Below, in pieces: positions 1 through 8,980 of a stretch of DNA of 64,000 nt (the stretch's first letter is position 1; each line of letters starts with the position of its first letter). The DNA is from RBG-16-34-14 sp963727535 (GTDB lineage: Bacteria; Bacteroidota; Ignavibacteria; Ignavibacteriales; Ignavibacteriaceae). The stretch is from assembly GCA_963727535.1 (NCBI GenBank), contig CAVSGR010000006.1, positions 1,495,697-1,559,696 on the forward strand, in the 5' to 3' direction. The notes below the pieces were generated by a model. The model saw nothing but the letters and a program-made list of their open reading frames with translations. It did no database searches and was not told where the DNA came from. Both the position numbers and the translations under genes were made by a program.

Positions 1-1
1 T

Positions 2-850
2 CTTGTAAAAAATTATGGATTAGCATATGTTAAGCTCGATTTATCAGTTGTTACAAGTGCTTATGTAAATAATGATGAAGTTTCTGGTTGCTATGCTTTA
101 AACCATCCTTTTCATAAAGATCATAACGAATCTTTTCTTGTCATTTATAATAGACTTTCAGAATTAATAGATGAATTACATAAAGAAGCCCCGGATTTGT
201 TTGTCGATTATACTTATGAAACAGCCGGTAAATTACAATTGATGGATTATGCAATAGCAGAACACGCCGAGGGAAACTGGTTATCGAATTTTGAAGAACC
301 CTTTCCGCTCGGAGCCTTACGAGTAAGGCAAATGGCCTGGTGGCGAACTCCTGCCGTACCTGCAAGTTCACTTATAATTGGTAACCTGCCAATGGATGGA
401 GAAAAATTTGAGTTTAGTTTAAAATGATTAATTGGTACACTCCCGATAGTTTTAGGTGATCCACGTAAGTTATCGGTTGAAAAAAAAGCAGAGATAAAGA
501 AATGGTCTTTATGGATGCAAAGGATGCAAAAAAAATATAACTATATGAATTTCAGAAAAGATTTGCCTGGATTTAGCGAGCCGCAAGAAGATTCTTATGA
601 TGGCTGGATGAGAATTAATTTTGAGAATAACAGCGGTGGAATTTTTGGAATCTTCCGGCAAGGTGCTTTAGAAAAAACACGTCAGGTATTTCTAGAAGAT
701 CTTAATCCCGACCTTACCTATATAATCAGGCTTGCGCCCGATGGAAAAGAAGTTTATAGAGCAAGTGGTAAAAAGATTATGGAAGAAGGATTCCAGGTAA
801 AGATGGATACTTTATACGAAGGAAAAATTTTCGAAGTTGGGTTAGAATAA
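2..850 (+). pseudogene. GH36/melibiase-like glycosidase, 5' cut by window, internal stop
   Basis: The frame is open from the left edge to 850 except for a TGA at 425-427; the text on both sides belongs to one protein in the same frame. Before the stop come the C-terminal strands of a TIM barrel (YVKLDLS, then LFVDYTYETAG with a candidate catalytic Glu, then AEHAEGNWLSNFEE). After the stop the barrel ends (LIGTLPIVLGDP) and a beta-sandwich typical of clan GH-D enzymes follows. The KLD segment lies where GH27/GH36 enzymes have their nucleophile Asp. The gene sits 27 bases before GH92 and is probably in its operon. The TGA may be a real nonsense mutation or a base-calling error, since the downstream part shows no other decay. 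The exact family is uncertain. Confidence 0.55.
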
Positions 851-877
851 ATCAAAGAATTTTTTAAGGTAAATTTT

Positions 878-3142
878 ATGTTAACACGATATATAAATCT
901 TACAAAGCTTTCAACAATTTTTATTTTTTTCATTTTTGCTCTGTCTGCAGAAGCACAGGATCTGACACAATATGTTGATCCATTTATTGGAGTAAAGGGA
1001 AAAGGTAGTTGCGTAATTGGACCCCAATTACCTTACGGATCTATAAACCCGAGTCCGGATACTCCTAATGGTCATACCGATGGTTATGATTTTGAATCGA
1101 AGATTCGGGGATTTAGCCAGCTGCATGTTTCAGGAACCGGGGGAGCTGGTAAATATGGTCAGTTTCTTTTATCTCCACAAATCGGAATTAATATTTTTGA
1201 AGATGGACATGACTCTGAAAAATCAGATGAAGTTGCCGAAGTTGGTTATTATAAAGTAAAGCTAAAAGCTTATAATATTCTTTGTGAATTTACACCTACA
1301 AGTCATGCAGCAATTTACAGGTTTACATATCCTCAGTCAGATAGTGCTTCATTGTTAATTGATCTTGCACATAATATTCCCGGAGATATTGCTAAACGGA
1401 ATGGAATTTCGAGAGGGGGTTACGCAGATAACGGGTTTGTAAAAATTGATACTGCCAAACGATTAATAACAGGATGGGGATACTATTGGGGAGGTTGGTC
1501 CGGTGAACCATTCGGTGTTTATTTCGCAATGAAATTAAATAAACAAATTAAAAACTTTGGAATCTGGAAAGACATTGTAAAATATAATGGGAGTATATTC
1601 GAAAGGATTAATAAGAAGAAAGAACGTGTGGGAGCATACATAAAGTTTAATACTAAAAACTCAGAGCAGGTATTTGTAAAAATAGCAGTATCGATGAAAA
1701 GTATAGAAAATGCAATGAACTATCTGAAATCTGAAATCCCTGCGTGGGATTTTGAAACAGTACATTCAAACGCAAAAAAAATATGGAACGAGGAATTAAG
1801 CAAAATTAGAGTTGAACGTGCTTCAAAAGAACAAGAAACAATTTTTTATTCAGGTTTATATAGAACTATGATGATGCCGAGAAACAGGACCGGAGATAAT
1901 CCTAAAAGTGATGATGATGCTCCTTACTGGGATGACCATTATTGTGTATGGGATACCTGGAAAACAGATTTCCCACTTCATGTACTTATAGATGAAAATT
2001 TTGTTAGAAGTAATATCCGTGCATTCATAAAAAGGTATAAACAAAATGGTCGCGTTCTTGACGCATTCATTGCAGGAAACGATAAAGTGTACGGTTGGGG
2101 CTTAGGAGACAATAGAGGATATTCGAAGAATCAGGGTGGCGACAATGTTGATAACATTATTGCTGATGCATTTGTAAAAGGTGTTAAAGGAATAAACTGG
2201 GATGAGGCTTATAAGATTTTAAAGCATGATGCAGAAGAAGAAAGAGCTGATTCTTATATAGAAAATGATAGAGGCTGGATTCCTTATGACACTTATGAGT
2301 ACGGACTTGTCGGTTCTAAGACAATGGAATTTGCTTATAATGATTTTTGTGTCTCCCAGGTAGCTAAAGGGCTGGGGAAAAATGAAGATTATCAAAAATA
2401 TTTAAAAAGATCGGAGAAATGGATTAATCTTTGGGATAACAGTCTAACAAGTGATGGGTTCAACGGATTTATCTGTCCCAGAAATATTAATAATAAATGG
2501 ATTCCCTTCGATCCTAAAGAAGAATCTGTTAAAATCAGTTCAAGAATTTCCGGCAGAAGTTTTTATGAAGCGAGTTCGTGGGAGTATTCATACTTTGTTC
2601 CTCACGAAATAAACACCCTGATTAAATTAATCGGAGGAAAAGAAAAATTTGTTGAAAGATTACAACATGCTTTCAACAACAATATGATTAACTATGGAAA
2701 TGAACCTTCATTTCTTACTCCATTTTTATTTATTTATGCAGGCAGGCCAGATTTAACGAATTACTGGGTAAGAAAAAATTTTGAGAACTATACGTTGGAA
2801 GGATATCCGGGAGATGAAGACAGTGGAGCTATGGGTTCATGGTTTGTTTTTTCTTCTATGGGATTATTCCCCAATTCCGGTCAGAATGTTTATTTGTTAA
2901 CTGCACCCTTATTCCCCAAAATTACTATTACCAGAGAAGCCGGAGAAAAAATTGTGATAATCTGTGAATCGTCTTCTAAAAAAGATATTTATGTTAAGTC
3001 CGTAGAGTTAAACGGAAAACCGATTAATAGAGCATGGCTAACTCATGATGAGATTAGTAAAGGTGCAACAATTAAATTTATAATGGATTCTAAAAAATCA
3101 GATTGGGGAAAAGAAAATCTTCCACCTTCATTAGGTGAATAA
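878..3142 (+). CDS. GH92 alpha-mannosidase, secreted
   Basis: Exo-acting, calcium-dependent alpha-mannosidase of family GH92, 754 residues, the normal family length, with an N-terminal signal peptide ending near AEAQ. The start of the mature protein (YVDPFIG) and the SQLHVSGTGGAG segment are family hallmarks. The catalytic acid is expected at E564 in YEASSWEYSYFVPHE, and the base aspartates at D646 and D648 in GDEDSGAMGSWFVF. The subsite loop reads GNEPSFLTPFLF (N608, E609), with Phe where the third GH92 of this locus has His, so linkage preference may differ. It is the first of three GH92 genes in the window and lies 38 bases before GH31 with no terminator between. Family assignment is firm; linkage specificity is not. 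Confidence 0.92.
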   Translation: MLTRYINLTKLSTIFIFFIFALSAEAQDLTQYVDPFIGVKGKGSCVIGPQLPYGSINPSPDTPNGHTDGYDFESKIRGFSQLHVSGTGGAGKYGQFLLSPQIGINIFEDGHDSEKSDEVAEVGYYKVKLKAYNILCEFTPTSHAAIYRFTYPQSDSASLLIDLAHNIPGDIAKRNGISRGGYADNGFVKIDTAKRLITGWGYYWGGWSGEPFGVYFAMKLNKQIKNFGIWKDIVKYNGSIFERINKKKERVGAYIKFNTKNSEQVFVKIAVSMKSIENAMNYLKSEIPAWDFETVHSNAKKIWNEELSKIRVERASKEQETIFYSGLYRTMMMPRNRTGDNPKSDDDAPYWDDHYCVWDTWKTDFPLHVLIDENFVRSNIRAFIKRYKQNGRVLDAFIAGNDKVYGWGLGDNRGYSKNQGGDNVDNIIADAFVKGVKGINWDEAYKILKHDAEEERADSYIENDRGWIPYDTYEYGLVGSKTMEFAYNDFCVSQVAKGLGKNEDYQKYLKRSEKWINLWDNSLTSDGFNGFICPRNINNKWIPFDPKEESVKISSRISGRSFYEASSWEYSYFVPHEINTLIKLIGGKEKFVERLQHAFNNNMINYGNEPSFLTPFLFIYAGRPDLTNYWVRKNFENYTLEGYPGDEDSGAMGSWFVFSSMGLFPNSGQNVYLLTAPLFPKITITREAGEKIVIICESSSKKDIYVKSVELNGKPINRAWLTHDEISKGATIKFIMDSKKSDWGKENLPPSLGE

Positions 3143-3180
3143 AAACCGGCTCAATAACTCTTTGTTTGACGAGGTAATTT

Positions 3181-6100
3181 TTGAAATTTTTAGCAGGTAG
3201 TGTTTTATTATTTATAGTTAGACTATTTCTTATTGCAATAATAACTTTTCCTGTTGCTGCAACTTGTAATGAATTATCTGATGTTAAGGAAATCCGAAAT
3301 TTTCAAATAGGAAAAATTCTTTCGTATACAAGTAATAAAGAGGAATTAAATCTTCTTTGCCAAATTAAAAACTCGGATGATACCGCCAGAATACAGATAA
3401 ACTTTCCTTTTATAGATGCAGTTAGGGTACAAATTAAATTATTTGGAAGTGAGCCCGGGACTGCTAATGGAGCGTCATACAAAATTATAGATAAGCAGAA
3501 CTCGATTATAATTTCAACTGATAGCCTGTCTGTTTGTATTCGAAAGGATCAGTGGAGGCTTACCGTTTTGAAAGGAACGAGGAAAATTTTTGCAGAACGT
3601 TCAGAATTATCCGATTCGAATAATATTAAGGAAATTTGCTTAATAAATGAAATGTTTGATGACGAACATTTCTTTGGCTTCGGTGAAAAATTTAATGGTA
3701 TAGATCAGCGGAGTTATAAAGTTGTTATGGAATTGGACGATGCCTATAAGTCGATGGACAATAAAACTTACAAGTCTATTCCATTTTTTCTTTCTTCAAG
3801 ACGTTATGGCATTTTAGTAAACTCTCCTAAGAGAATAATATTTCATATGGGAGATTTAAGTACTAAGGAATACAGTTTTGAAAATCCCGATTCATCGATA
3901 GAGTATTTTATATTTACGAATAGTGATCCTCTTGAAATAATTTCCCAGTACACATCAATTACAGGCAGGAGCAGATTAGTTCCTAAATGGTCACTTGAAC
4001 CATGGCTCTCCCGGCGACAAATGACAGGATGGAATAATCCCGCCAATGCTGAGAAAGATGTTGACATGATGATAAAAGATGGTTTTCGGTTGGGAGTAAT
4101 TTTATGGGAAGGAGTCAGCAAACTTTACTCAAGCAACAGGTATGTTTCTCAGATGAATAAGCTGTCTGACAAATGGCATGAAATAGGGATCAAACAGGTT
4201 TGCTGGGGTCATACTGGTCATATACCTGAAAACAAAATAGATTGGAGCCATGTTGATAAAAATTATTTTTTAAGAGCTTCCGATGGTTCTTTTGAAATGG
4301 GTGCGAGGGGAAGAAATCATGTATATATAGATCCAACAAACCCCAAAGCCATGCAATGGTATAAAAATACAATTTATAAATATAGGTTCAGAAGTAAAAA
4401 TGGAAAGTCAACACCAACCGCATGGAATCTCGACGGAATCAAATTAGATTTTAGCGAACTATTTCCTAAAAATGATTCTAATATTTTGGGAATAGATAAA
4501 TCTATTGGTATGCATAATCAGCATGCGGTTTTATTTTCCAGACAAATATATGATTGGTTGCAGAAAATTCGTCCCGATGGGGGAATAACCTGGGTAAGAG
4601 GAGGCGGTATAGGGTTACAAACTGTTGGCTTTGTCTGGGGAGGAGACCGCGGTCGAACTTTCGAACAAATGAGGGGAACTATAGCAGCCTCCCTGGCAGT
4701 CTCCATTTGTGGAGTTTCGTTAACTGGACATGATCTCGGAGGGTATAGAGGGGATGATTCTCCCGAAGCAAGAAAAGTTTATATAAGGGGAGTTCAATAT
4801 GCAACATTTAGTCCGGCTTTTCAGGATCACGGCAGTGCGCCGGCACCATGGGAACAAGATAAATATGGGATAGATAATTATAGCTTTTATTCAAGAGTAA
4901 GATATAACCTGATTCCATATCTATATCATTATGTTAAAGTTTCCCATAGTACTGGTGTACCGATAATGAGGACTCTGTACTTACAAAACCCTGAGGATGA
5001 TAAAACTTATAATATAGAAGATGAATATTACCTGGGTGAGCAAATGCTTGTTACTCCTATCATTACCGGATTGGACAAAAGAGAAATTTATTTACCAAAA
5101 GGAAACTGGATTGACTTTTGGAATAAAACTCATTTTTCCGGTGGACAAAAAATAAACTATGATGTATCATTAAACCGTATACCTGTTTTTGTAAAAGCCG
5201 GAACAATTTTGCCGCTTGCTCTAAACGATTCATTGCAAATTGGCGGACTTTTTCCAATGGCAAAGAAAGACAGTTTGTTGTTAACATTTCGCTTATTTGA
5301 GGGACCTGATTCAGAATTGAAATTCTTTGGGAATGATACAATCATAATTAATAAAAGTAAAATAAAAGATGATTTGATTGTAAACGTAGATAACATAAAA
5401 AATAATTTTGCTTTAATCATAGATGGATTGCAACCTGAAACTATTGTAGTAAATAAAGAAAATCTGGATAGGTTAACCGTTGATAATTTTGCTGAATCAA
5501 AAGCCGGATGGTATTTTAATGATAAAAACAATCAAACTTTTATTAAAATAAAATCACAGTCAGGCGAAAAAAAATATAGAATAAACTTAAGAAATATTAA
5601 AAAAATAATAGCTGAAAAAAGCGATTCGATTAAACTAAAGATACCTGAAATTATTCAGGCAGTTGGATGGGATAAATCTGCAAATATTTTTTTCAAACCT
5701 GTAAAGAATGCGGAATCGTATATAATTAAATACTGGTCTAATCAGGATGATCATAAAACCGAAATCCGTGATATTACCAGTAACCCCGTAACAATTTCAA
5801 ATTTGGATAACGGAAAGGAATATAATATTACAATTTCTGCTGTATGCGAAAAACAAGTTAGTCAGGAGTCTGCAGCTACATCAGTTTACCCATCCAAACA
5901 TATAGCATTTTTTAAAGTTGATGATAAAAATGGTTTTATAAACGCCGAACATTTTTTAAAAAAGAAAGAAGTAGACGATTCAACAGAAAAATATACTTAT
6001 GGTTTAATGTCTGCCAGGAAAAATCATTACATAGTATGGCTAAAAGTAAAAAGGAATGAGGAGCATCATCTTTATTTTCGTTGGTACACAATCGGTAAAG

Positions 6101-6279
6101 TCGATCTTACAAAAGGGAAAAACTATTTCAGTCTTGCTTTGACTAAAAATTTTTCTATAGACAAGTTATATTTTACAATAAATAAAAATAATAGACCGGC
6201 TTTTAAGGATGAAATTGAAGCTTCCTTTGAGGAAGGAAATATTCAAATCAATAATGAAAAATTAATAATATATAGATGA
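3181..6279 (+). CDS. GH31 alpha-glycosidase with C-terminal Fn3-like region
   Basis: Family GH31 retaining exo-alpha-glycosidase (alpha-glucosidase, alpha-xylosidase or related), 1032 residues. The TTG start at 3181 is chosen because GAGGT at 3171 lies five bases upstream and the reading begins with a signal peptide (residues 1-28). The N-terminal beta-sandwich includes FFGFGEKFNG near residue 163. The catalytic nucleophile is D423 in GIKLDFSE and the acid/base is D489 in WGGDRGR. The expected SLTGHDLGGYRG loop follows. From about residue 820 a fibronectin-III-like module follows the barrel, then a lysine-rich tail of unknown fold, which makes the protein about 250 residues longer than a simple GH31. 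The three aspartate-bearing motifs are intact, so it should be active. Confidence 0.9.
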   Translation: MKFLAGSVLLFIVRLFLIAIITFPVAATCNELSDVKEIRNFQIGKILSYTSNKEELNLLCQIKNSDDTARIQINFPFIDAVRVQIKLFGSEPGTANGASYKIIDKQNSIIISTDSLSVCIRKDQWRLTVLKGTRKIFAERSELSDSNNIKEICLINEMFDDEHFFGFGEKFNGIDQRSYKVVMELDDAYKSMDNKTYKSIPFFLSSRRYGILVNSPKRIIFHMGDLSTKEYSFENPDSSIEYFIFTNSDPLEIISQYTSITGRSRLVPKWSLEPWLSRRQMTGWNNPANAEKDVDMMIKDGFRLGVILWEGVSKLYSSNRYVSQMNKLSDKWHEIGIKQVCWGHTGHIPENKIDWSHVDKNYFLRASDGSFEMGARGRNHVYIDPTNPKAMQWYKNTIYKYRFRSKNGKSTPTAWNLDGIKLDFSELFPKNDSNILGIDKSIGMHNQHAVLFSRQIYDWLQKIRPDGGITWVRGGGIGLQTVGFVWGGDRGRTFEQMRGTIAASLAVSICGVSLTGHDLGGYRGDDSPEARKVYIRGVQYATFSPAFQDHGSAPAPWEQDKYGIDNYSFYSRVRYNLIPYLYHYVKVSHSTGVPIMRTLYLQNPEDDKTYNIEDEYYLGEQMLVTPIITGLDKREIYLPKGNWIDFWNKTHFSGGQKINYDVSLNRIPVFVKAGTILPLALNDSLQIGGLFPMAKKDSLLLTFRLFEGPDSELKFFGNDTIIINKSKIKDDLIVNVDNIKNNFALIIDGLQPETIVVNKENLDRLTVDNFAESKAGWYFNDKNNQTFIKIKSQSGEKKYRINLRNIKKIIAEKSDSIKLKIPEIIQAVGWDKSANIFFKPVKNAESYIIKYWSNQDDHKTEIRDITSNPVTISNLDNGKEYNITISAVCEKQVSQESAATSVYPSKHIAFFKVDDKNGFINAEHFLKKKEVDDSTEKYTYGLMSARKNHYIVWLKVKRNEEHHLYFRWYTIGKVDLTKGKNYFSLALTKNFSIDKLYFTINKNNRPAFKDEIEASFEEGNIQINNEKLIIYR

Positions 6280-6329
6280 ACATTACTTTTGCAGGGAATT
6301 TATTGTGAAGAAAGAAGTCTGAAAAAAAT

Positions 6330-7433
6330 ATGAAAAAATTCAAGGATGATAAAAGAATTGTTATGACTTTGGATGCAGGCGGAACGAATTTAGTTTTTTC
6401 TGCAATACAAGGCAATGAACAAATTATTGATGATATTAAACTCCCGTCGTCCCCGCTTGATTTACAAAAAATGCTCAAGCTAATTGTAATTGGATTTAAT
6501 GAAGTAAAATTTAAATTAACTCAGAGTCCGGTAGCAATTAGTTTTGCTTTCCCGGGCCCTGCAGATTTTCCTAAAGGCATAATCGGTGATTTACCTAATT
6601 TGTCGGCCTTTAGAGGTGGTGTAGCCCTGGGTCCTTTTTTAGAAAATGAGTTTGGTTTACCTGTATTTATAAATAATGATGGGGATTTATTTGCATACGG
6701 AGAAGCCATATTTGGATTCCTTCCCGAAATAAATAATAAAATGAAAGAAGCTGGCAATTCCAAAAGATTCAAAAATCTATTGGGTCTAACAATAGGGACA
6801 GGTTTTGGCGGCGGAATAGTTAGAGACGGTAACTTATTCATCGGTGATAATTCAGTAGCAGGCGAAGTTTGGCTGTTGAGAGATAAACTTTCTCCTAAAC
6901 TTAACATTGAAGAACATGTGAGCATACGCGGTATAAAAAAGATTTATTCTGATTTAGCCGGAATTTCTATGGAAGATTCACCAGAACCGAAAATTATATA
7001 TGGAATTGCCAACGGTGAATTGGAAGGAAATAAAGAAGCCGCAGTTATAGCATTCAAAAATATGGCAGAAGCTTGCGGAGATGCAATTTCAAACGCCATT
7101 ACTTTGTTGGATGGTTTGGTAGTAATCGGCGGGGGGTTATCTGGTGCAGCAGATTTATTTCTACAAGATTTAGTAGATGAAATGAATAATAATTTCATTC
7201 GGGAAGATGGTTCTAAATTTAGAAGGTTGATCCAAAAAATATATAACCTTGAAAACAAAGATGAGCTCAACAAGTTCTTGGAAGGTTCTGTAAAAGAACT
7301 AAAAATATTTGGAACAGATAAAATCATAAAATATGATTCCGAACCCAGACTGGGAGTTGGGATTTCCCAAATCGGAACCAGTAAAGCAATTTCATTAGGT
7401 GCTTACGCTTTTGCTTTAAAACAGCTCGGGTAA
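6330..7433 (+). CDS. ROK-family sugar kinase, atypical
   Basis: Cytoplasmic kinase of the ROK family, which phosphorylates hexoses such as glucose, fructose, N-acetylglucosamine or N-acetylmannosamine with ATP. The phosphate-binding loop is DAGGTN (D15), the expected catalytic base is D117 in INNDGDLFAYGE, and the second ATP loop is IGTGFGGGI near residue 155. It has no helix-turn-helix, so it is a kinase rather than a ROK repressor. It is odd in two ways: the usual GE-x-GH motif is AGEVW, with the zinc-binding His replaced by Trp, and the CxCGxxGC zinc cluster is missing, replaced by a cysteine-free stretch (LSPKLNIEEHVSIRG). At 367 residues it is longer than the usual 300. It would act on sugars released by the neighbouring hydrolases. 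Confidence 0.85.
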   Translation: MKKFKDDKRIVMTLDAGGTNLVFSAIQGNEQIIDDIKLPSSPLDLQKMLKLIVIGFNEVKFKLTQSPVAISFAFPGPADFPKGIIGDLPNLSAFRGGVALGPFLENEFGLPVFINNDGDLFAYGEAIFGFLPEINNKMKEAGNSKRFKNLLGLTIGTGFGGGIVRDGNLFIGDNSVAGEVWLLRDKLSPKLNIEEHVSIRGIKKIYSDLAGISMEDSPEPKIIYGIANGELEGNKEAAVIAFKNMAEACGDAISNAITLLDGLVVIGGGLSGAADLFLQDLVDEMNNNFIREDGSKFRRLIQKIYNLENKDELNKFLEGSVKELKIFGTDKIIKYDSEPRLGVGISQIGTSKAISLGAYAFALKQLG

Positions 7434-7464
7434 GCATTTCACTTTATAGAAAAGGGATTAAATA

Positions 7465-8790
7465 TTGAAGAAGATAATTTCCTGTTGTTGTTTCCTTTTA
7501 CTCTTTTATGGATGCTCATCCAGCAAAAAAATAATTTCTAATGAAAGTTTTATTAAAGTTCAGGGCATTCATTTTATTAACAATGGAAAACCCTACTATT
7601 ATCTTGGTACTAATTTTTGGTATGGTTGTTACCTGGGAGCTTCTGACAGCACCGGGAATAGAAAAAGATTAATTCTCGAGTTAGATAAATTAAAATCATT
7701 ACACATTGATAATTTGAGAATACTTGGGGGTAGTCTTTTATCGGACTATGAACATGCATTAAACCCTGCGATACTTATAGCTCCCGGGAAGTATAACGAG
7801 TCTTTATTGGATGGATTGGATTATTTACTTGATGAGATGGGTAAGCGAAATATGCGTGCAGTTATTTTTCTAAATGATTTTTGGGAATGGGAAGGGGGAA
7901 TGACTCAATATAATTTGTGGACCGATAAAGGAAAGAATGTCGATCGGACTGAATTCAAAAAAAATAGAAAATTATTTTACAATTATTCCGCTTCATTCTA
8001 CAGGAACAAAGAAGCAAATAAATATTATCGCGAATTAATAAAAACAATCGTAACAAGAAAAAATAAATATAACGGACTTTATTACTTCGAGGATCCAACA
8101 ATAATGTCCTGGGAATTAGCTAATGAACTTAAGCCGGGCAAAGGTGAAGATGCTCTAAAATATATTGACAGCTTCTATAGATGGATTGACCAAACAGCCG
8201 CATTTATACATTCAATTGACCAAAATCATTTAGTAACAACAGGCAGTGAAGGAATCAGAGGTAGCTTAGGATCGAAAGATATATATGTCAGAGCAAACAA
8301 AACACCATATATCGACTATTTGACTTTTCATTTGTGGGTTAAAAACTGGGGATGGTTTGATCCGATGAATCCTCAGGAAACATATACGCATAGTGAAGAA
8401 TTGGCTGTTCATTATATTAATGAACATATTCAAATTGCTAAAGAACTTAATAAACCAATTGTCTTAGAAGAATTTGGAATTACAAGGGATAACCAGAATT
8501 ATTTGAGAGGAACCCCCACAACGATAAGGGATAAATATTTCTTAAAAATTTATGATATAATATATGATAATATAAAAATGCATTCACCTCTTGCCGGATC
8601 AAATTTTTGGGCCTGGGGAGGTAGTGCCTTTAAAAATCATGACGACGCTGTTTGGAGGAAAGGAGATCCTTTGATGGGGGATCCCCCACACGAACCACAA
8701 GGATTATATTCTATTTTTGATACAGATTATAATACCATGGAAATTATTAGAGAGCATGGAGAAAAAATTATGTCACAAATGAGCAAATAA
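7465..8790 (+). CDS. GH5 endo-glycanase (mannanase-like) lipoprotein
   Basis: Family GH5 retaining enzyme of 441 residues, most like the subfamily 7 beta-mannanases. A TTG start at 7465 is supported by AAGGGA at 7452-7457. The N-terminus is a lipoprotein signal with lipobox LFYGC, so the mature enzyme should be membrane-anchored and perhaps surface exposed. The family elements are GTNFWYGC at the start of the barrel, acid/base E221 in SWELANE, FHLWVKNWGWFD after strand 6, and nucleophile E336 in VLEEFG. The gene ends the first transcription unit and lies next to the regulator gene. The subfamily is judged from motif flavour only; a GH5 exo-mannosidase or glucosidase is possible. Confidence 0.85.
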   Translation: MKKIISCCCFLLLFYGCSSSKKIISNESFIKVQGIHFINNGKPYYYLGTNFWYGCYLGASDSTGNRKRLILELDKLKSLHIDNLRILGGSLLSDYEHALNPAILIAPGKYNESLLDGLDYLLDEMGKRNMRAVIFLNDFWEWEGGMTQYNLWTDKGKNVDRTEFKKNRKLFYNYSASFYRNKEANKYYRELIKTIVTRKNKYNGLYYFEDPTIMSWELANELKPGKGEDALKYIDSFYRWIDQTAAFIHSIDQNHLVTTGSEGIRGSLGSKDIYVRANKTPYIDYLTFHLWVKNWGWFDPMNPQETYTHSEELAVHYINEHIQIAKELNKPIVLEEFGITRDNQNYLRGTPTTIRDKYFLKIYDIIYDNIKMHSPLAGSNFWAWGGSAFKNHDDAVWRKGDPLMGDPPHEPQGLYSIFDTDYNTMEIIREHGEKIMSQMSK

Positions 8791-8980
8791 TTTATTCTAT
8801 CAAAAATCAATTTAAGTCTGAGACAGTGCCATAATAATTCTCTATTTATCACTTCTAATTAATGTTTTGTTGTGGACAAAAATTATATATATTATGTGCA
8901 AGAAATACCATTTTACATCATAAGGTAAAAAGCACAAACATAATAATCATTTTGATTTTCTGTTTGTTATAATCTTTTTT

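Noticed and set aside
425..427. Selenocysteine or other recoding at the TGA
   Set aside because: No stem-loop of the expected kind is apparent right after the codon, and the family has no Cys at an active site here. A point mutation or read error is simpler.
8791..8980. Operator-type repeat before the regulator gene itself
   Set aside because: ACCA at 8907 has no partner 21 bases away on either side, so autoregulation through this motif is not supported.
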